This document shows positions 1 to 7,496 of a stretch of DNA of 15,670 bases, piece by piece; the stretch's first letter is position 1, and the number at the start of each line of letters is the position of its first letter. A program made the position numbers and the translations under genes. The notes beneath the pieces were generated by a model. It was not told the DNA's origin, did not search any database, and worked only from the letters and a program-made list of their open reading frames with translations. This DNA is from a bacterium (GTDB lineage Bacteria > BMS3Abin14). Where the stretch lies: NCBI GenBank assembly GCA_029210545.1, contig JARGFV010000057.1:1-15670 (forward strand), read 5' to 3'.

Positions 1-1
1 C

Positions 2-52
2 GGCGCCCCCTACCTGCCCTTGCACAGGATCACCATGGTCCAGGCGCCCTAG
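2..52 (+). CDS. 3' end of an unidentified gene (partial)
   Basis: The window opens inside a frame that stays open for 16 codons and ends at TAG (50-52). The visible C-terminus reads GAPYLPLHRITMVQAP. The stop lies 15 bases before the start of the histidine kinase gene and in the same frame, as is common inside an operon. Too little is present to name a family, and a chance open frame cannot be excluded. Confidence 0.4.
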   Translation, partial: GAPYLPLHRITMVQAP

Positions 53-67
53 CGCTTCTTCCCCGCC

Positions 68-1894
68 ATGGCCCGCACAACGATCCGGCGAAGGCTGACC
101 CTGCTTTTCGGCACCACCATCGTCCTCGTCGTCGCCCTGGTGGGATGGTTCGTCTCCCGCCAGATGGCGAGGGAGATGTTCATCCAGGCTCAGCGCACCG
201 GCCTGGCTCTGACCGGGAGCATCGCCGCCACGGCCTCCAACGATTTTTTCAGCTACAACTTCATGGCCCTCGAGCAGAAGGCCGACGAAGCGGTGCGGGA
301 CCCGGACATCGCCTATGTCATCCTCTACGACAAGGAGGGCCAGGTCGCGGCCTTCTCGGGCCAGGGCCGGCCCGGCATGGGACAGAGCGTACCGTCCCTG
401 CCCCCGTTCGGGTCAGGCGCCGGAGGAGCGGAAGTCACAGACCATCTCCTTTGGGGCGAGCCCGGCAGGGGGATGGATATCATTGTACCGGTCACCATGC
501 CCGGCAGCGGTGAACGATGGGGGGCGGTCCGTCTCGGGATGCGGCTGGACCGGATCTACAGGCAGATCAACCGCACGAAACTGGCCATTTTCGTTCTGGG
601 GCTGGCAGGGACCCTCCTGGGATGGATCCTGGCCGCCCTTTTCACGAAAAGGATCACCGTACCCCTGAAGGATCTGGTCAAAGCGACCATGGAGGTTTCC
701 GAGGGCAGACACGACGTCGATCTCGATATCCACACCGGTGACGAAATAGAGGAGCTGGCGGTCAACTTCAAGGGGATGGCCGAGCGGATCAGGGAGCAGT
801 GGCAGGCCCTGGAAGCCAACCTCAACCAGATCCAGGAACTCAAGTATTTCAGCGACCTCGTCATCCTTTCCATCACCAACGGCCTGATGATCCTGGACGA
901 ACAGGGCCGGATCGTGACCTTCAACCGTGAGGCCGAAAAGATATTGGCCATGGATTCTGAGGAGGCCAACGGACGCAGCCCCGATGATGTGTGGGGCAAA
1001 GAGAGCGGGATCGCCCGGCTGTCCCAGGAGGGGCTCAGGGGGCACGGTACCGGTTCAGGCCGTGAACTGCGCATGACCATCCACGACACCGAACGTATCC
1101 TGGAGATTACCACGGCGCCCGTGGCCGAAGAGAAGGGACCGCACATGGGCCTCCTGGTCCTCTTCGAGGACCTGACCGAAAGAAAGCACCTGGAAGAAAG
1201 GGTGCGGCGGGCCGATCGACTCGCCGCCATGGGCACACTGGCGGCCGGCCTTGCCCACGAGATAAAAAATCCCCTCACGGCAGTAAGGGCTTTTGTGCAG
1301 ATGCTCCCGGACAAATACAGCAAGGACGAGTTCAGGGATAAGTTCAACCGCATCGTACCGAAGGAGCTCGATCGCGTGAACGGACTCCTTGAAGACCTGC
1401 TGGACCTGGTGCGCAAACCCCGCCTGCGGATCCATACGATAGACGCGTTCAGCGCCATAGATCACGTCCTTGGAACCCTGGAACCCGAGGCCGAAAAGAG
1501 GGGCGTCACGATCAGGTACGCCGGGCGGGAAAGCGGCCTGAAGGTTCTCGCGGACGAGTCCTACCTTGTCAGGGCCGTTCACAACATCGTCCTCAACGCC
1601 ATCCAGGCCATGCCGGGAGGCGGGGTACTTACTATTGAGGCCAGGCAGGCAACTCTCCCAGACCACACGGGGGCCGTTGACATATCGGTCACCGACACGG
1701 GGCCAGGAATCCCATCCGACCAGGTGGACGACATCTTCAACCCCTTCTTCACCAGCAAGGAAAAAGGAACAGGGCTGGGGCTGGCGGTGACCAACAAGGT
1801 GATCGAGGACCAGGGTGGCGCTGTAAGGGTTGTCAGTGAAAGAGCCACCGGCACGACCTTTACGATCAGCCTGCCGGCTCCGGAGGGCCATTGA
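68..1894 (+). CDS. membrane-bound PAS sensor histidine kinase (NtrB-like core)
   Basis: This 608-residue kinase should autophosphorylate on a histidine in response to a periplasmic or membrane signal and pass the phosphate to a receiver domain. Two membrane segments (about residues 12-29 and 172-192) flank a periplasmic sensor domain of about 140 residues that I do not recognise. HAMP follows at about 190-243 and a PAS domain at about 264-375. The H-box is LAHEIKNPLTAVR with the phospho-acceptor at His397. The ATPase domain has an N-box (NIVLNAIQAMP, Asn506), a G1 box (DTGPGIP, Asp543) and a G2 box (GTGLGLA, about 567). All catalytic boxes look intact. The ATG at 68 is the first after an in-frame stop at 50-52 and places the first membrane helix correctly, but I see no clear ribosome site before it. 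The kinase core resembles those paired with NtrC-type regulators, yet the next gene is a lone receiver. The stimulus is unknown. Confidence 0.93.
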   Translation: MARTTIRRRLTLLFGTTIVLVVALVGWFVSRQMAREMFIQAQRTGLALTGSIAATASNDFFSYNFMALEQKADEAVRDPDIAYVILYDKEGQVAAFSGQGRPGMGQSVPSLPPFGSGAGGAEVTDHLLWGEPGRGMDIIVPVTMPGSGERWGAVRLGMRLDRIYRQINRTKLAIFVLGLAGTLLGWILAALFTKRITVPLKDLVKATMEVSEGRHDVDLDIHTGDEIEELAVNFKGMAERIREQWQALEANLNQIQELKYFSDLVILSITNGLMILDEQGRIVTFNREAEKILAMDSEEANGRSPDDVWGKESGIARLSQEGLRGHGTGSGRELRMTIHDTERILEITTAPVAEEKGPHMGLLVLFEDLTERKHLEERVRRADRLAAMGTLAAGLAHEIKNPLTAVRAFVQMLPDKYSKDEFRDKFNRIVPKELDRVNGLLEDLLDLVRKPRLRIHTIDAFSAIDHVLGTLEPEAEKRGVTIRYAGRESGLKVLADESYLVRAVHNIVLNAIQAMPGGGVLTIEARQATLPDHTGAVDISVTDTGPGIPSDQVDDIFNPFFTSKEKGTGLGLAVTNKVIEDQGGAVRVVSERATGTTFTISLPAPEGH

Positions 1895-2081
1895 GCCGGG
1901 TGAACCACCGCACATATCGGCACTTTCTGCACATAATCGGATGCATGCCCTGTCATGGCAGTCAGGCCCGCGTGCTTCAAACCGCCCTGAATCCGCCATT
2001 GCCCGATTTGACATTCTTGGTTCGATTCTTGCTAGTCCTTGACATAAGGTGCGATGGCACCCTTGCACTGAACCGGCAATC

Positions 2082-2105
2082 CCTGAACTTACGCCTGAAC
2101 TTACG
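2082..2105 (+). repeat. exact 12-bp tandem duplication before the receiver gene
   Basis: CCTGAACTTACG occurs twice head-to-tail (2082-2093 and 2094-2105). It ends at the first base of the receiver gene's ribosome site. It could be a slippage product or a pair of binding half-sites; nothing in the sequence decides between them. Confidence 0.6.
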
Positions 2106-2110
2106 GAGGA
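2105..2110 (+). promoter_or_regulatory. ribosome binding site of the receiver gene
   Basis: GGAGGA lies 9 bases before the ATG at 2120 and only 3 bases before an in-frame ATG at 2114. The spacing favours the inner start, so the protein probably begins MKKKIILIVDD. Confidence 0.65.
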
Positions 2111-2119
2111 AACATGCTA

Positions 2120-2473
2120 ATGAAAAAGAAGATCATTCTCATCGTCGATGACAACGAGGCGCTGGTACGCGCACTGGAGACCCTTCTTTCCGATGATTAC
2201 GCGGTTATCACCGCCACCGACGCGTATCAGGCCCTCAATGTGCTGTACCATATGGAACCTTCCCTCATCTTTCTGGACTGTTTCATGCCCGGGTACCATG
2301 GTCTGCAGCTGCTCCGGGAGATCCGTCAGATGAGTCTGAGATCGAGGGTCGTCATCATCACCGCAGCCGAAAGTGACATGGTGGGAGACGAGTTCAATGA
2401 ACTCGGGGTGGATGGCTTCCTCATGAAGCCGTTTAACGTCGCGGATATCGAGGGATTTGCCGCGGCAGCCTGA
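2120..2473 (+). CDS. single-domain CheY-like response regulator
   Basis: A receiver domain with no output domain, about 117 residues. Numbering from the alternative ATG at 2114, the acidic pair is Asp12-Asp13 (IVDDNE), the phospho-acceptor is Asp55 (FLDCFMPG), the switch Thr is Thr83 (VIITAAES) and the conserved Lys is Lys105 (MKPF). All active-site residues are present, so it should be phosphorylatable. Such lone receivers act by protein contact or as phosphorelay intermediates, not by binding DNA. The sensor kinase lies 225 bases upstream on the same strand and is the natural partner, although the gap allows a separate promoter (TTGACA boxes at 2008 and 2039 lack a good -10). The start at 2120 is chosen from ribosome-site spacing; 2114 is possible. 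Confidence 0.9.
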   Translation: MKKKIILIVDDNEALVRALETLLSDDYAVITATDAYQALNVLYHMEPSLIFLDCFMPGYHGLQLLREIRQMSLRSRVVIITAAESDMVGDEFNELGVDGFLMKPFNVADIEGFAAAA

Positions 2474-2479
2474 CGCTCA

Positions 2480-2511
2480 CCCGGAATCCGTGATCGGTTT
2501 GGGCGAGCCCC
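2480..2511 (+). repeat. diverged copy of a repeat also seen at 11789-11820
   Basis: The segment from ACCCGGAATCCG through GGTTTGGGC and the following C-rich bases matches the left arm of the large hairpin at 11789-11820 at roughly 26 of 32 positions with one gap. It starts 7 bases after the receiver stop codon. It seems to be half of a dispersed repeat, because no complementary arm follows here. Confidence 0.4.
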
Positions 2512-2540
2512 TGGTCGGTGCAGCCGAGAGGTCTGTGAAT

Positions 2541-2581
2541 ATTCAGGAGTCTGTCAGAAGTTCAATGACAGGCTCCTGAAT
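2541..2581. repeat. palindromic repeat or hairpin, possible bidirectional terminator
   Basis: Arms 2541-2556 and 2566-2581 pair over 16 positions with a single G-U pair around a 9-base loop. The hairpin lies between the receiver gene (+) and the methyltransferase remnant (-), which converge on it, so it could end transcription from both sides. No long T-run follows on either strand. Its right half (GTTC, then GACAGGCTCCT) resembles the right-end hairpin of the element at 8738-8770, so it may be a solo end of the same repeat family. Confidence 0.6.
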
Positions 2582-2588
2582 CCCTGGA

Positions 2589-2795
2589 TCATTTTCTCAG
2601 CACGACGGCCCGACTGATCATAACCCGGGGCCGTTCCACTTCCGTAAACCCGGCCCTCCGGGCAATCTGAACACTTTTCTCCAGTTCCTCCCCCGTGACA
2701 TGGATCCCCGGCTCAGCCATAAACAGGTGGCCGCCGGGCCGGAGAATGGAGTGAACCTCCCCGAAAGGGGCAGCCTGGTCCGGAACTTCGTGGAT
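2589..2795 (-). pseudogene. 3' remnant of a class I SAM-dependent methyltransferase gene
   Basis: Read on the minus strand from 2795 to the TGA at 2591-2589, this gives 68 sense codons. The translation begins IHEVPDQAAPFGEVHS, continues with LRPGGHLFMAEPG and ends ISRAVVLRK. The pattern 'HEVPDQ...F.E....L.PGG.L...EP' is the end of the Rossmann fold (strand 5, post-motif III region) of small-molecule SAM methyltransferases. An in-frame TGA (2798-2796) interrupts it exactly where the family sequence should continue upstream. The SAM-binding GxGxG motif is absent from the 115 bases before it. This is therefore a 5'-deleted remnant, not a working enzyme. Confidence 0.75.
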
Positions 2796-2940
2796 TCAGA
2801 GCGAGGTACAAGGAAAGAATGTTGGACTCTGGCTCGCGTACCCCCGGCAAAGGCGTGGGGTTTCCCTGAGTACCAATTTACCCCACTTCAATTTCATCAT
2901 GGACTCCTGATGTGCTATTTTTAGGCAATCACCCTTCCAC
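2796..2940. other. gap without a recognised gene
   Basis: Between the methyltransferase remnant and the antiporter ribosome site I find no convincing gene. A minus-strand frame starting at 2984 runs through here, but it lacks a ribosome site and any recognisable domain. The stretch is more AT-rich than the neighbouring genes and probably holds the antiporter promoter, which I could not place. Confidence 0.4.
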
Positions 2941-2945
2941 AGGGG
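2941..2945 (+). promoter_or_regulatory. ribosome binding site deciding the antiporter start
   Basis: AGGGG sits 8 bases before the ATG at 2954. The frame extends upstream to a GTG at 2912 and an ATG at 2948, but neither has a better-placed site. The start at 2954 also puts the first membrane helix about 10 residues from the N-terminus. Confidence 0.5.
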
Positions 2946-2953
2946 CAATGGGC

Positions 2954-4186
2954 ATGACATCGGATCCATCAAACGTCCATCCACTGTTATACCTCGGGAT
3001 CCTGCTGCTTGCGGGATACGCAGGCGGCCGGATGGCCCGGGCCATAAACCTTCCGCGCCTCACCGGATACATCCTCGTGGGCATGGCCCTCAGCCCGTCC
3101 TTGACCGGGATCCTCGATCGAAACTTCCTGGACCACGGTCTGGCCCTCGTTACCGATATTGCACTCGGTATTATCGCTTTTACCATCGGCGGTGCCCTCG
3201 AACTGGACAGGATCAGGAAACTCGGACGTCAGATCCTTGTCATCACCATGTTTGAGTCCCTTTCCGCTTTTGTCCTGGTCTCCCTGGCGGCGGCGTTTCT
3301 TTACCCTCTGTTCCATAGCCGGGAGCTCGGGTCCCCGGCCACAAACGCCTCGGTGGCGCTTCTCCTTGGCGCCATGTGCGTTGCCACCGCTCCGGCGGCT
3401 GTTCTCGGGGTCATTCACGAGTACAAGGCCAAAGGTCCCATGACCACCACCATCCTCGGGGTGGTCACCCTCGACGATGGAGTCGCCCTGGTTCTGTTCA
3501 GTGTGGCGAGCGGGATAGCCGGAAGCCTGGGAGGAGGGGACGCGTCGTGGGTCCGATACGTTTTCCTCGAACCGGGACGGGAGATCGGTCTTTCCCTGGC
3601 CATCGGCGGCACGATGGGGCTGTTCTTCAAACTGGTCATCCCCACGGTCCGCAGGAAGATGTCGCTCCTGGGGATCTCACTGGGCGCCATCTTTACCGCC
3701 AGCGGCCTCGCCCTGACCTTCCACGCTTCCCCCCTGCTGACGTGCATGATGCTGGGCTTTGTCATGGCCAACATCATGAACCACCCTGAACAGTGGTTCG
3801 AGGCCGTGGAACGGGTCGAAGAACCTGTCATGGCCATGTTCTTCGTCGTCGCGGGCGCCCATCTGGACATATCGGCCATCACAACGGCAGGGGGGCTGGC
3901 GGCGATCATCACCACCATGAGAGCCTTCGGGAAATACTCCGGCGGGTTCCTCGGCGCGGTTGCCTCCGGGGCCTCCCTCGAACTCCGCCGCTACCTGCCC
4001 ATGGGGCTGCTGCCCCAGGCCGGGGTGTCCATCGGCCTCGTACTGGCCGCCAAGGAGTTCATTCCGGATCCTCAAGTGGCCGGGGTCATGGTCAACGCTG
4101 TGCTCGCTTCGGTCATCGTTAATGAACTTGTCTCTCCCGTCCTTGTCAGGTTCGCTCTGACAAAGGCCGGAGAGGTTGGACTATGA
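2954..4186 (+). CDS. cation/proton antiporter, Na_H_Exchanger (CPA) family
   Basis: About 410 residues and almost entirely hydrophobic, with an estimated 11-13 membrane helices, as expected for the Na+/H+ or K+/H+ exchanger fold (PF00999). The N-terminal INLPRLTGYILVGMALSP is typical of CPA2/KefB-like members, where a helix pair frames the transport path. The segment TLDDGVALVLF (Asp174-Asp175) fits the conserved acidic pair of the ion-binding helix and suggests an electrogenic, two-Asp type. There is no cytoplasmic RCK/TrkA domain, so this is the short form. The CBS-domain gene downstream on the same strand, 228 bases away, could supply a regulatory subunit. The transported ion cannot be told from the sequence. 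Confidence 0.88.
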   Translation: MTSDPSNVHPLLYLGILLLAGYAGGRMARAINLPRLTGYILVGMALSPSLTGILDRNFLDHGLALVTDIALGIIAFTIGGALELDRIRKLGRQILVITMFESLSAFVLVSLAAAFLYPLFHSRELGSPATNASVALLLGAMCVATAPAAVLGVIHEYKAKGPMTTTILGVVTLDDGVALVLFSVASGIAGSLGGGDASWVRYVFLEPGREIGLSLAIGGTMGLFFKLVIPTVRRKMSLLGISLGAIFTASGLALTFHASPLLTCMMLGFVMANIMNHPEQWFEAVERVEEPVMAMFFVVAGAHLDISAITTAGGLAAIITTMRAFGKYSGGFLGAVASGASLELRRYLPMGLLPQAGVSIGLVLAAKEFIPDPQVAGVMVNAVLASVIVNELVSPVLVRFALTKAGEVGL

Positions 4187-4260
4187 CAGGGTCGCAAAAA
4201 GTTTCTTCGCTCCATTTTGCATGGTGGTGGACGGGCTGAAATAGTTGTTTTTCACCTCAT

Positions 4261-4339
4261 ACCCCCTCTCCCCACCGTGGCGGTTCGCCAAGCTCACCAT
4301 CCCGAGCCTGTCGAGGGAGAGAGGTCCGGGGCGAGGGGT
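4261..4339. repeat. REP-like element with C-rich and G-rich ends and an inner hairpin
   Basis: A left arm ACCCCCTCTCCCC (4261-4273) and a right arm GGGGCGAGGGGT (4328-4339) can pair with one bulge and one mismatch. Between them, TGGCG-GTT-CGCCA (4278-4290) forms a perfect 5-bp hairpin with a 3-base loop, followed by CCCGAGCCTGTCGAGGG. This composite layout is typical of dispersed intergenic repeats in high-GC Proteobacteria. It lies between the antiporter and CBS genes and may cap or attenuate the shared transcript. An open frame runs through it from 4217, but the repeat composition shows that this part is not coding. Confidence 0.55.
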
Positions 4340-4414
4340 AAGAAGAGTAAGGGCGGCGGATTATTTAAGCCCACACGGGGCGCGTTGACGGCTTTTTGTG
4401 TCAGGAGAAGAATG

Positions 4415-4876
4415 ATGTGTGCTGACAGGAAAAAGGAAAGGTCCGCAGAGATCAGGCTGGTCCGGGACGTGGCAGCGAAACACAGCCGGCGCGAGGTCCC
4501 GGTCGCCCGGGCGTCAACTCCTATCGTGAAGATGGCCGAAGCCATCGAGTGGTACCGCCATAGCCGGCAGCTTTACGTGGTGGATGAGACTGGACGCCTC
4601 CTGGGGAACATCACCCTGGCCCGTCTTGTCATGTACACCTTCGCTCACAGCCAGGGAGCGAACATGGCCCCGCGCCACGTCCTGGATCTCATCACCTGCG
4701 AAACCGCCGCGGACCTCATGGAAACGGGCACCCTGGCAGCGGGGATGGACGATAACCTGGACGATCTTCTCGACCGCATGGTGGACCGGAACCTGGAGGA
4801 GGTTCCGGTGCTGGATGATGAAGGAAAAGTGATCAGCGACCTGACCATGATCGACCTGCTGAGGGCTCTCAGCTGA
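4415..4876 (+). CDS. two-CBS-domain protein
   Basis: About 153 residues made up of a CBS pair (Bateman module), a fold that usually binds adenosyl ligands and regulates a partner. The first CBS spans roughly residues 18-80, with QLYVVDETGRLLGNITLARL as its strand-strand-helix signature. The second spans roughly 90-153, with EVPVLDDEGKVISDLTMIDLL. There is no membrane segment or catalytic domain, so it should act in trans. The antiporter upstream on the same strand is the obvious candidate partner. AGGAG (4403-4407) lies 7 bases before this ATG and 4 before the adjacent ATG at 4412; the frame opens as far up as 4217 but crosses the repeat element. The stop overlaps the convergent gene by 8 bases. 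Confidence 0.85.
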   Translation: MCADRKKERSAEIRLVRDVAAKHSRREVPVARASTPIVKMAEAIEWYRHSRQLYVVDETGRLLGNITLARLVMYTFAHSQGANMAPRHVLDLITCETAADLMETGTLAAGMDDNLDDLLDRMVDRNLEEVPVLDDEGKVISDLTMIDLLRALS

Positions 4877-6752
4877 CCTTTCTCCTCCTTCTCTTTCCAA
4901 GCACCGTCCCTCCGGCAGCTGTCAGGATCACCAACAGGGGCATTAAGCCGATATTGGCGAACTTGATGATCGCCTCAAGCCTCTCGATGTCCTTGTCGAG
5001 TTCGTACTGTACGCTTCGAAGTTCCTTCCTGACCTTCACCTTTTCCTGCCGGATATTTTCCAGCTCTTTCTCCTGTTCGGGAGTCAGTTCCGGTGATTCG
5101 GGGTCTTCCCTCCTGGACTGGAGTTCATTGAGTTTCTCCTCTGCCTCGTCAAGACGGTCGAGGAGCTGCTTTTCCTTCGTTCTGTAGGCAAGCTCCGCCT
5201 CCTGAGCCACCTGGTCGAGCAGCGTGAACGGCCTTACCACGGTGGAGCGTCCCCTCAAGCCGATGAGGTCCGGGCTCCCTCCCAACTGATCGAGAGCGTT
5301 CATGACCAGGTCTGCGTTGTCAGCATATGGCAGAGCGATGCGCTGCCCGAAGAAATTCTGCACTTGCACCCAGAACTGATCCTGCAGAAGGTCGGTGTCG
5401 GCAACCACGATAACGTTGATGTCACCCCCGGACTTCTCCAGGTGGACGTGGTCCGGTTTTACCTCACCGTCGCTGTCTTTCGCGGAAGGGGGAGGGCCGT
5501 CCGGGAAGGCCGATCCAGCCGGCCCGATGATGCGGGCCGCCATGGTGTAGCTCTTCCCGCCGGGAGAAAATTCGGACAACAGCCTGCCCGGGTCGGGCAT
5601 GAATGCGATCTTCTGCCCGTCGATGAGCATGGAACGTGACGAGGAGGTCAGGATCGGCACGAAACTGGTGACGGCTCCCTCCGCCTTTGTCAGGGAACCC
5701 GCACTGGCGAGGTTGATCGTTTCCAGGCCGGAGGCAAACAGTTCCTCGTGGTTGATGTGATCTCCGCGAAGGCTGAGCCAAGGCAGGTAATTCGCGGTCT
5801 CGGTGCGGGACCGTCCCCGATAGCTGACGCGTTGGGAGACCTCCAGGTCGCCCACCACCTGCCCCTCCTCCATTTTCACACCCCAGGCAGCAAGGAGGGA
5901 TACCGCGCCGTTTTCCCCTGTACCGGCCCTGCTGAACCCCTGGGGTCCGCTGAACTCGCTGACGGGATCCGTGAAAACGAGGGCCCTGCCGCCGCCCAGG
6001 ACATACTGATCCACCTGGTAAAGGGCTTCCGGACCCAGGTCGCGGGGACGCACCACCATGAGGACGTCGATCCCTTCGGGGATGCTGTCGCCCTCATCGA
6101 TAACCTTGAGATCGAACTGTTTATGCAGCTGGTCGGTGATCATCCACGGCGGCTCCGACTGGAAAGGGTTTTGCGGTGAAGGGCCGCCCGTCAAGGGAAA
6201 GGCGCTCAAAAGGCCGACACCCACCTTGCCGGGATGGGAAAGGGAATTGATCATCTGGCTGATATCGTACTCCAGGAACTGTTCCCTGTCCGGCTGGAGG
6301 AAGGGGATGACCATCGTGCGGCCGTCGGCGTGTTTGCCCGCAAGGCCAAGGTATACCGTTGCGCGGCTTCCTCGCACCGGAGCCCCGGTGAGGCCCAGGC
6401 TGACCGCCTCATCCTCCTTTTCAGAAAAAGGTTCCGGGTCGACGACTGCCACACGGATATTTCCCTTGCTTCGCGTCTCGTACTCCTCCAGAAGCTCTTT
6501 CACCCGGCTCCCGAAGAGGTCGATACCCGGCAGGTCCCGCGTCTGGCTCCTGGACCAGTAAAGGGTCAGATCCATCGGCAGTTCCAGCCCCTTGATGATG
6601 TTGACGGTTCCATGGGAAAGAGTGTGAAGTTTTCCCTCCGTCAGATCGACACGGGCTGCCCTGAGAACAGGTGAGGCAACGAGGTTGACGACTACAAAAA
6701 GGGCAACGGCGACAGCAAGGAGTGCCGGGGCAAAAACATTTCTTTTACTCAT
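4869..6752 (-). CDS. gldG: GldG-like auxiliary subunit of an ABC-2 transporter
   Basis: About 627 residues. It has a membrane helix near the N-terminus (about 7-29), a large extracytoplasmic GldG/ABC_transp_aux region containing DLTEGKLHTLSHGT, a charged coiled coil (about 514-595) and a C-terminal helix (about 601-619) followed by KRRRRKVS. This architecture is that of GldG, which in Bacteroidetes works with GldA and GldF in gliding and secretion. In other phyla the same trio occurs without gliding, and its substrate is unknown. The gene starts 15 bases after the permease gene. AGGAG lies 8 bases before the ATG at 6752, which is why I prefer it to the GTG at 6761. The symbol denotes family membership, not proven gliding function. 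Confidence 0.85.
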   Translation of the reverse strand: MSKRNVFAPALLAVAVALFVVVNLVASPVLRAARVDLTEGKLHTLSHGTVNIIKGLELPMDLTLYWSRSQTRDLPGIDLFGSRVKELLEEYETRSKGNIRVAVVDPEPFSEKEDEAVSLGLTGAPVRGSRATVYLGLAGKHADGRTMVIPFLQPDREQFLEYDISQMINSLSHPGKVGVGLLSAFPLTGGPSPQNPFQSEPPWMITDQLHKQFDLKVIDEGDSIPEGIDVLMVVRPRDLGPEALYQVDQYVLGGGRALVFTDPVSEFSGPQGFSRAGTGENGAVSLLAAWGVKMEEGQVVGDLEVSQRVSYRGRSRTETANYLPWLSLRGDHINHEELFASGLETINLASAGSLTKAEGAVTSFVPILTSSSRSMLIDGQKIAFMPDPGRLLSEFSPGGKSYTMAARIIGPAGSAFPDGPPPSAKDSDGEVKPDHVHLEKSGGDINVIVVADTDLLQDQFWVQVQNFFGQRIALPYADNADLVMNALDQLGGSPDLIGLRGRSTVVRPFTLLDQVAQEAELAYRTKEKQLLDRLDEAEEKLNELQSRREDPESPELTPEQEKELENIRQEKVKVRKELRSVQYELDKDIERLEAIIKFANIGLMPLLVILTAAGGTVLGKRRRRKVS

Positions 6753-6767
6753 GGCAACCACTCCTTT

Positions 6768-7496
6768 TCAGCTTCGATGCTGATCCACGGCCCAGGCCCC
6801 GACATAGAGCCAGAGGGCGATGAAGGTTGCGAAATAGAGGATGTCTCTGAGGTCCAGGATCCCCCTGAGAATGGATTCGAAATGGCTGAGGAACCCCAGG
6901 GACGCCATGAAGGTGAGGACGGGTTCCGGCATCCACGGCCGGAACAGGTCCAGGATGAGGGGAAAACCAAGAAGCAGGAACGCAAAACACAGGACCACGG
7001 ACATCACGAAGGCGATCACCTGGTTCCTGGTCGTGGCCGACACGGCGGCTGAGACAGCGAGGTAGGCGCCTGACACGAGGAGGCTCCCGAGATAGCCGGC
7101 AAGGATGACACCGTTGTCGGGGTCACCAAGGAAATTGACGGTGATCCACATGGGGAAAGTGAGGGCGAGGGAAACGGCTATCATGGTCCAGGCTGCCAGG
7201 AATTTGCCCAGCACGGCGTCAACCATGGAGACCGGCAGCGTCAGAAGCAGTTCGAAAGTTCCGGTCTTCCGCTCTTCGGCCCACAACCTCATGCCAAGAG
7301 CGGGAGCCAGGATCATGTAAAGCCACGGGTGCCAGGTGAAAAAAGACGCCAGGTCGGACTGGCCGCGGGTGAAAAACCCGCCCACGTAGAAAGTAAAGAT
7401 CCCCGTGAGCATGAGAAAAATAACGATGAAGATGGCGGCCAGAGGCGTCGAAAAGTAGCTTTTCATCTCCCTTCGGTAAATTGGAAGAACGTTCAC
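6768..7496 (-). CDS. gldF: ABC-2 type permease (GldF-like)
   Basis: A 242-residue membrane protein with about six helices. Features typical of the GldF/NosY group are the start MNVLPIYRREMKSYFSTPL, the cytoplasmic loop MRLWAEERKTGTFELLLTLPVS after the second helix, and the later SAAVSATTRNQVIAF. It forms the channel driven by the upstream ATPase. The start is GTG at 7496, which overlaps the ATPase stop (GTGA). A strong ribosome site, AAAGGAGGT, lies 6 bases before it, inside the ATPase coding region. Translational coupling is therefore very likely. Confidence 0.88.
   Translation of the reverse strand: MNVLPIYRREMKSYFSTPLAAIFIVIFLMLTGIFTFYVGGFFTRGQSDLASFFTWHPWLYMILAPALGMRLWAEERKTGTFELLLTLPVSMVDAVLGKFLAAWTMIAVSLALTFPMWITVNFLGDPDNGVILAGYLGSLLVSGAYLAVSAAVSATTRNQVIAFVMSVVLCFAFLLLGFPLILDLFRPWMPEPVLTFMASLGFLSHFESILRGILDLRDILYFATFIALWLYVGAWAVDQHRS

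Noticed and set aside
2008-2067. Two TTGACA boxes as a sigma70 promoter for the receiver gene
   Set aside because: At 16-18 bases downstream the hexamers are GCTAGT-like or CTTGCA-like, too weak to call a promoter with confidence.
2055-2068. Sigma54-like promoter TGGCAC...TTGCA before the receiver gene
   Set aside because: Both halves match, but only 7 bases separate the GG and GC elements where 10 are required, so sigma54 RNA polymerase should not use it.
1055-2068. Long minus-strand open frame opposite the histidine kinase
   Set aside because: It mirrors a high-GC coding region with full kinase motifs on the plus strand; its translation shows no domain.
4217-4414. N-terminal extension of the CBS protein from an upstream start
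   Set aside because: The stretch is made of the REP-like repeat at 4261-4339, has no domain similarity, and a ribosome site with good spacing sits before the ATG at 4415.
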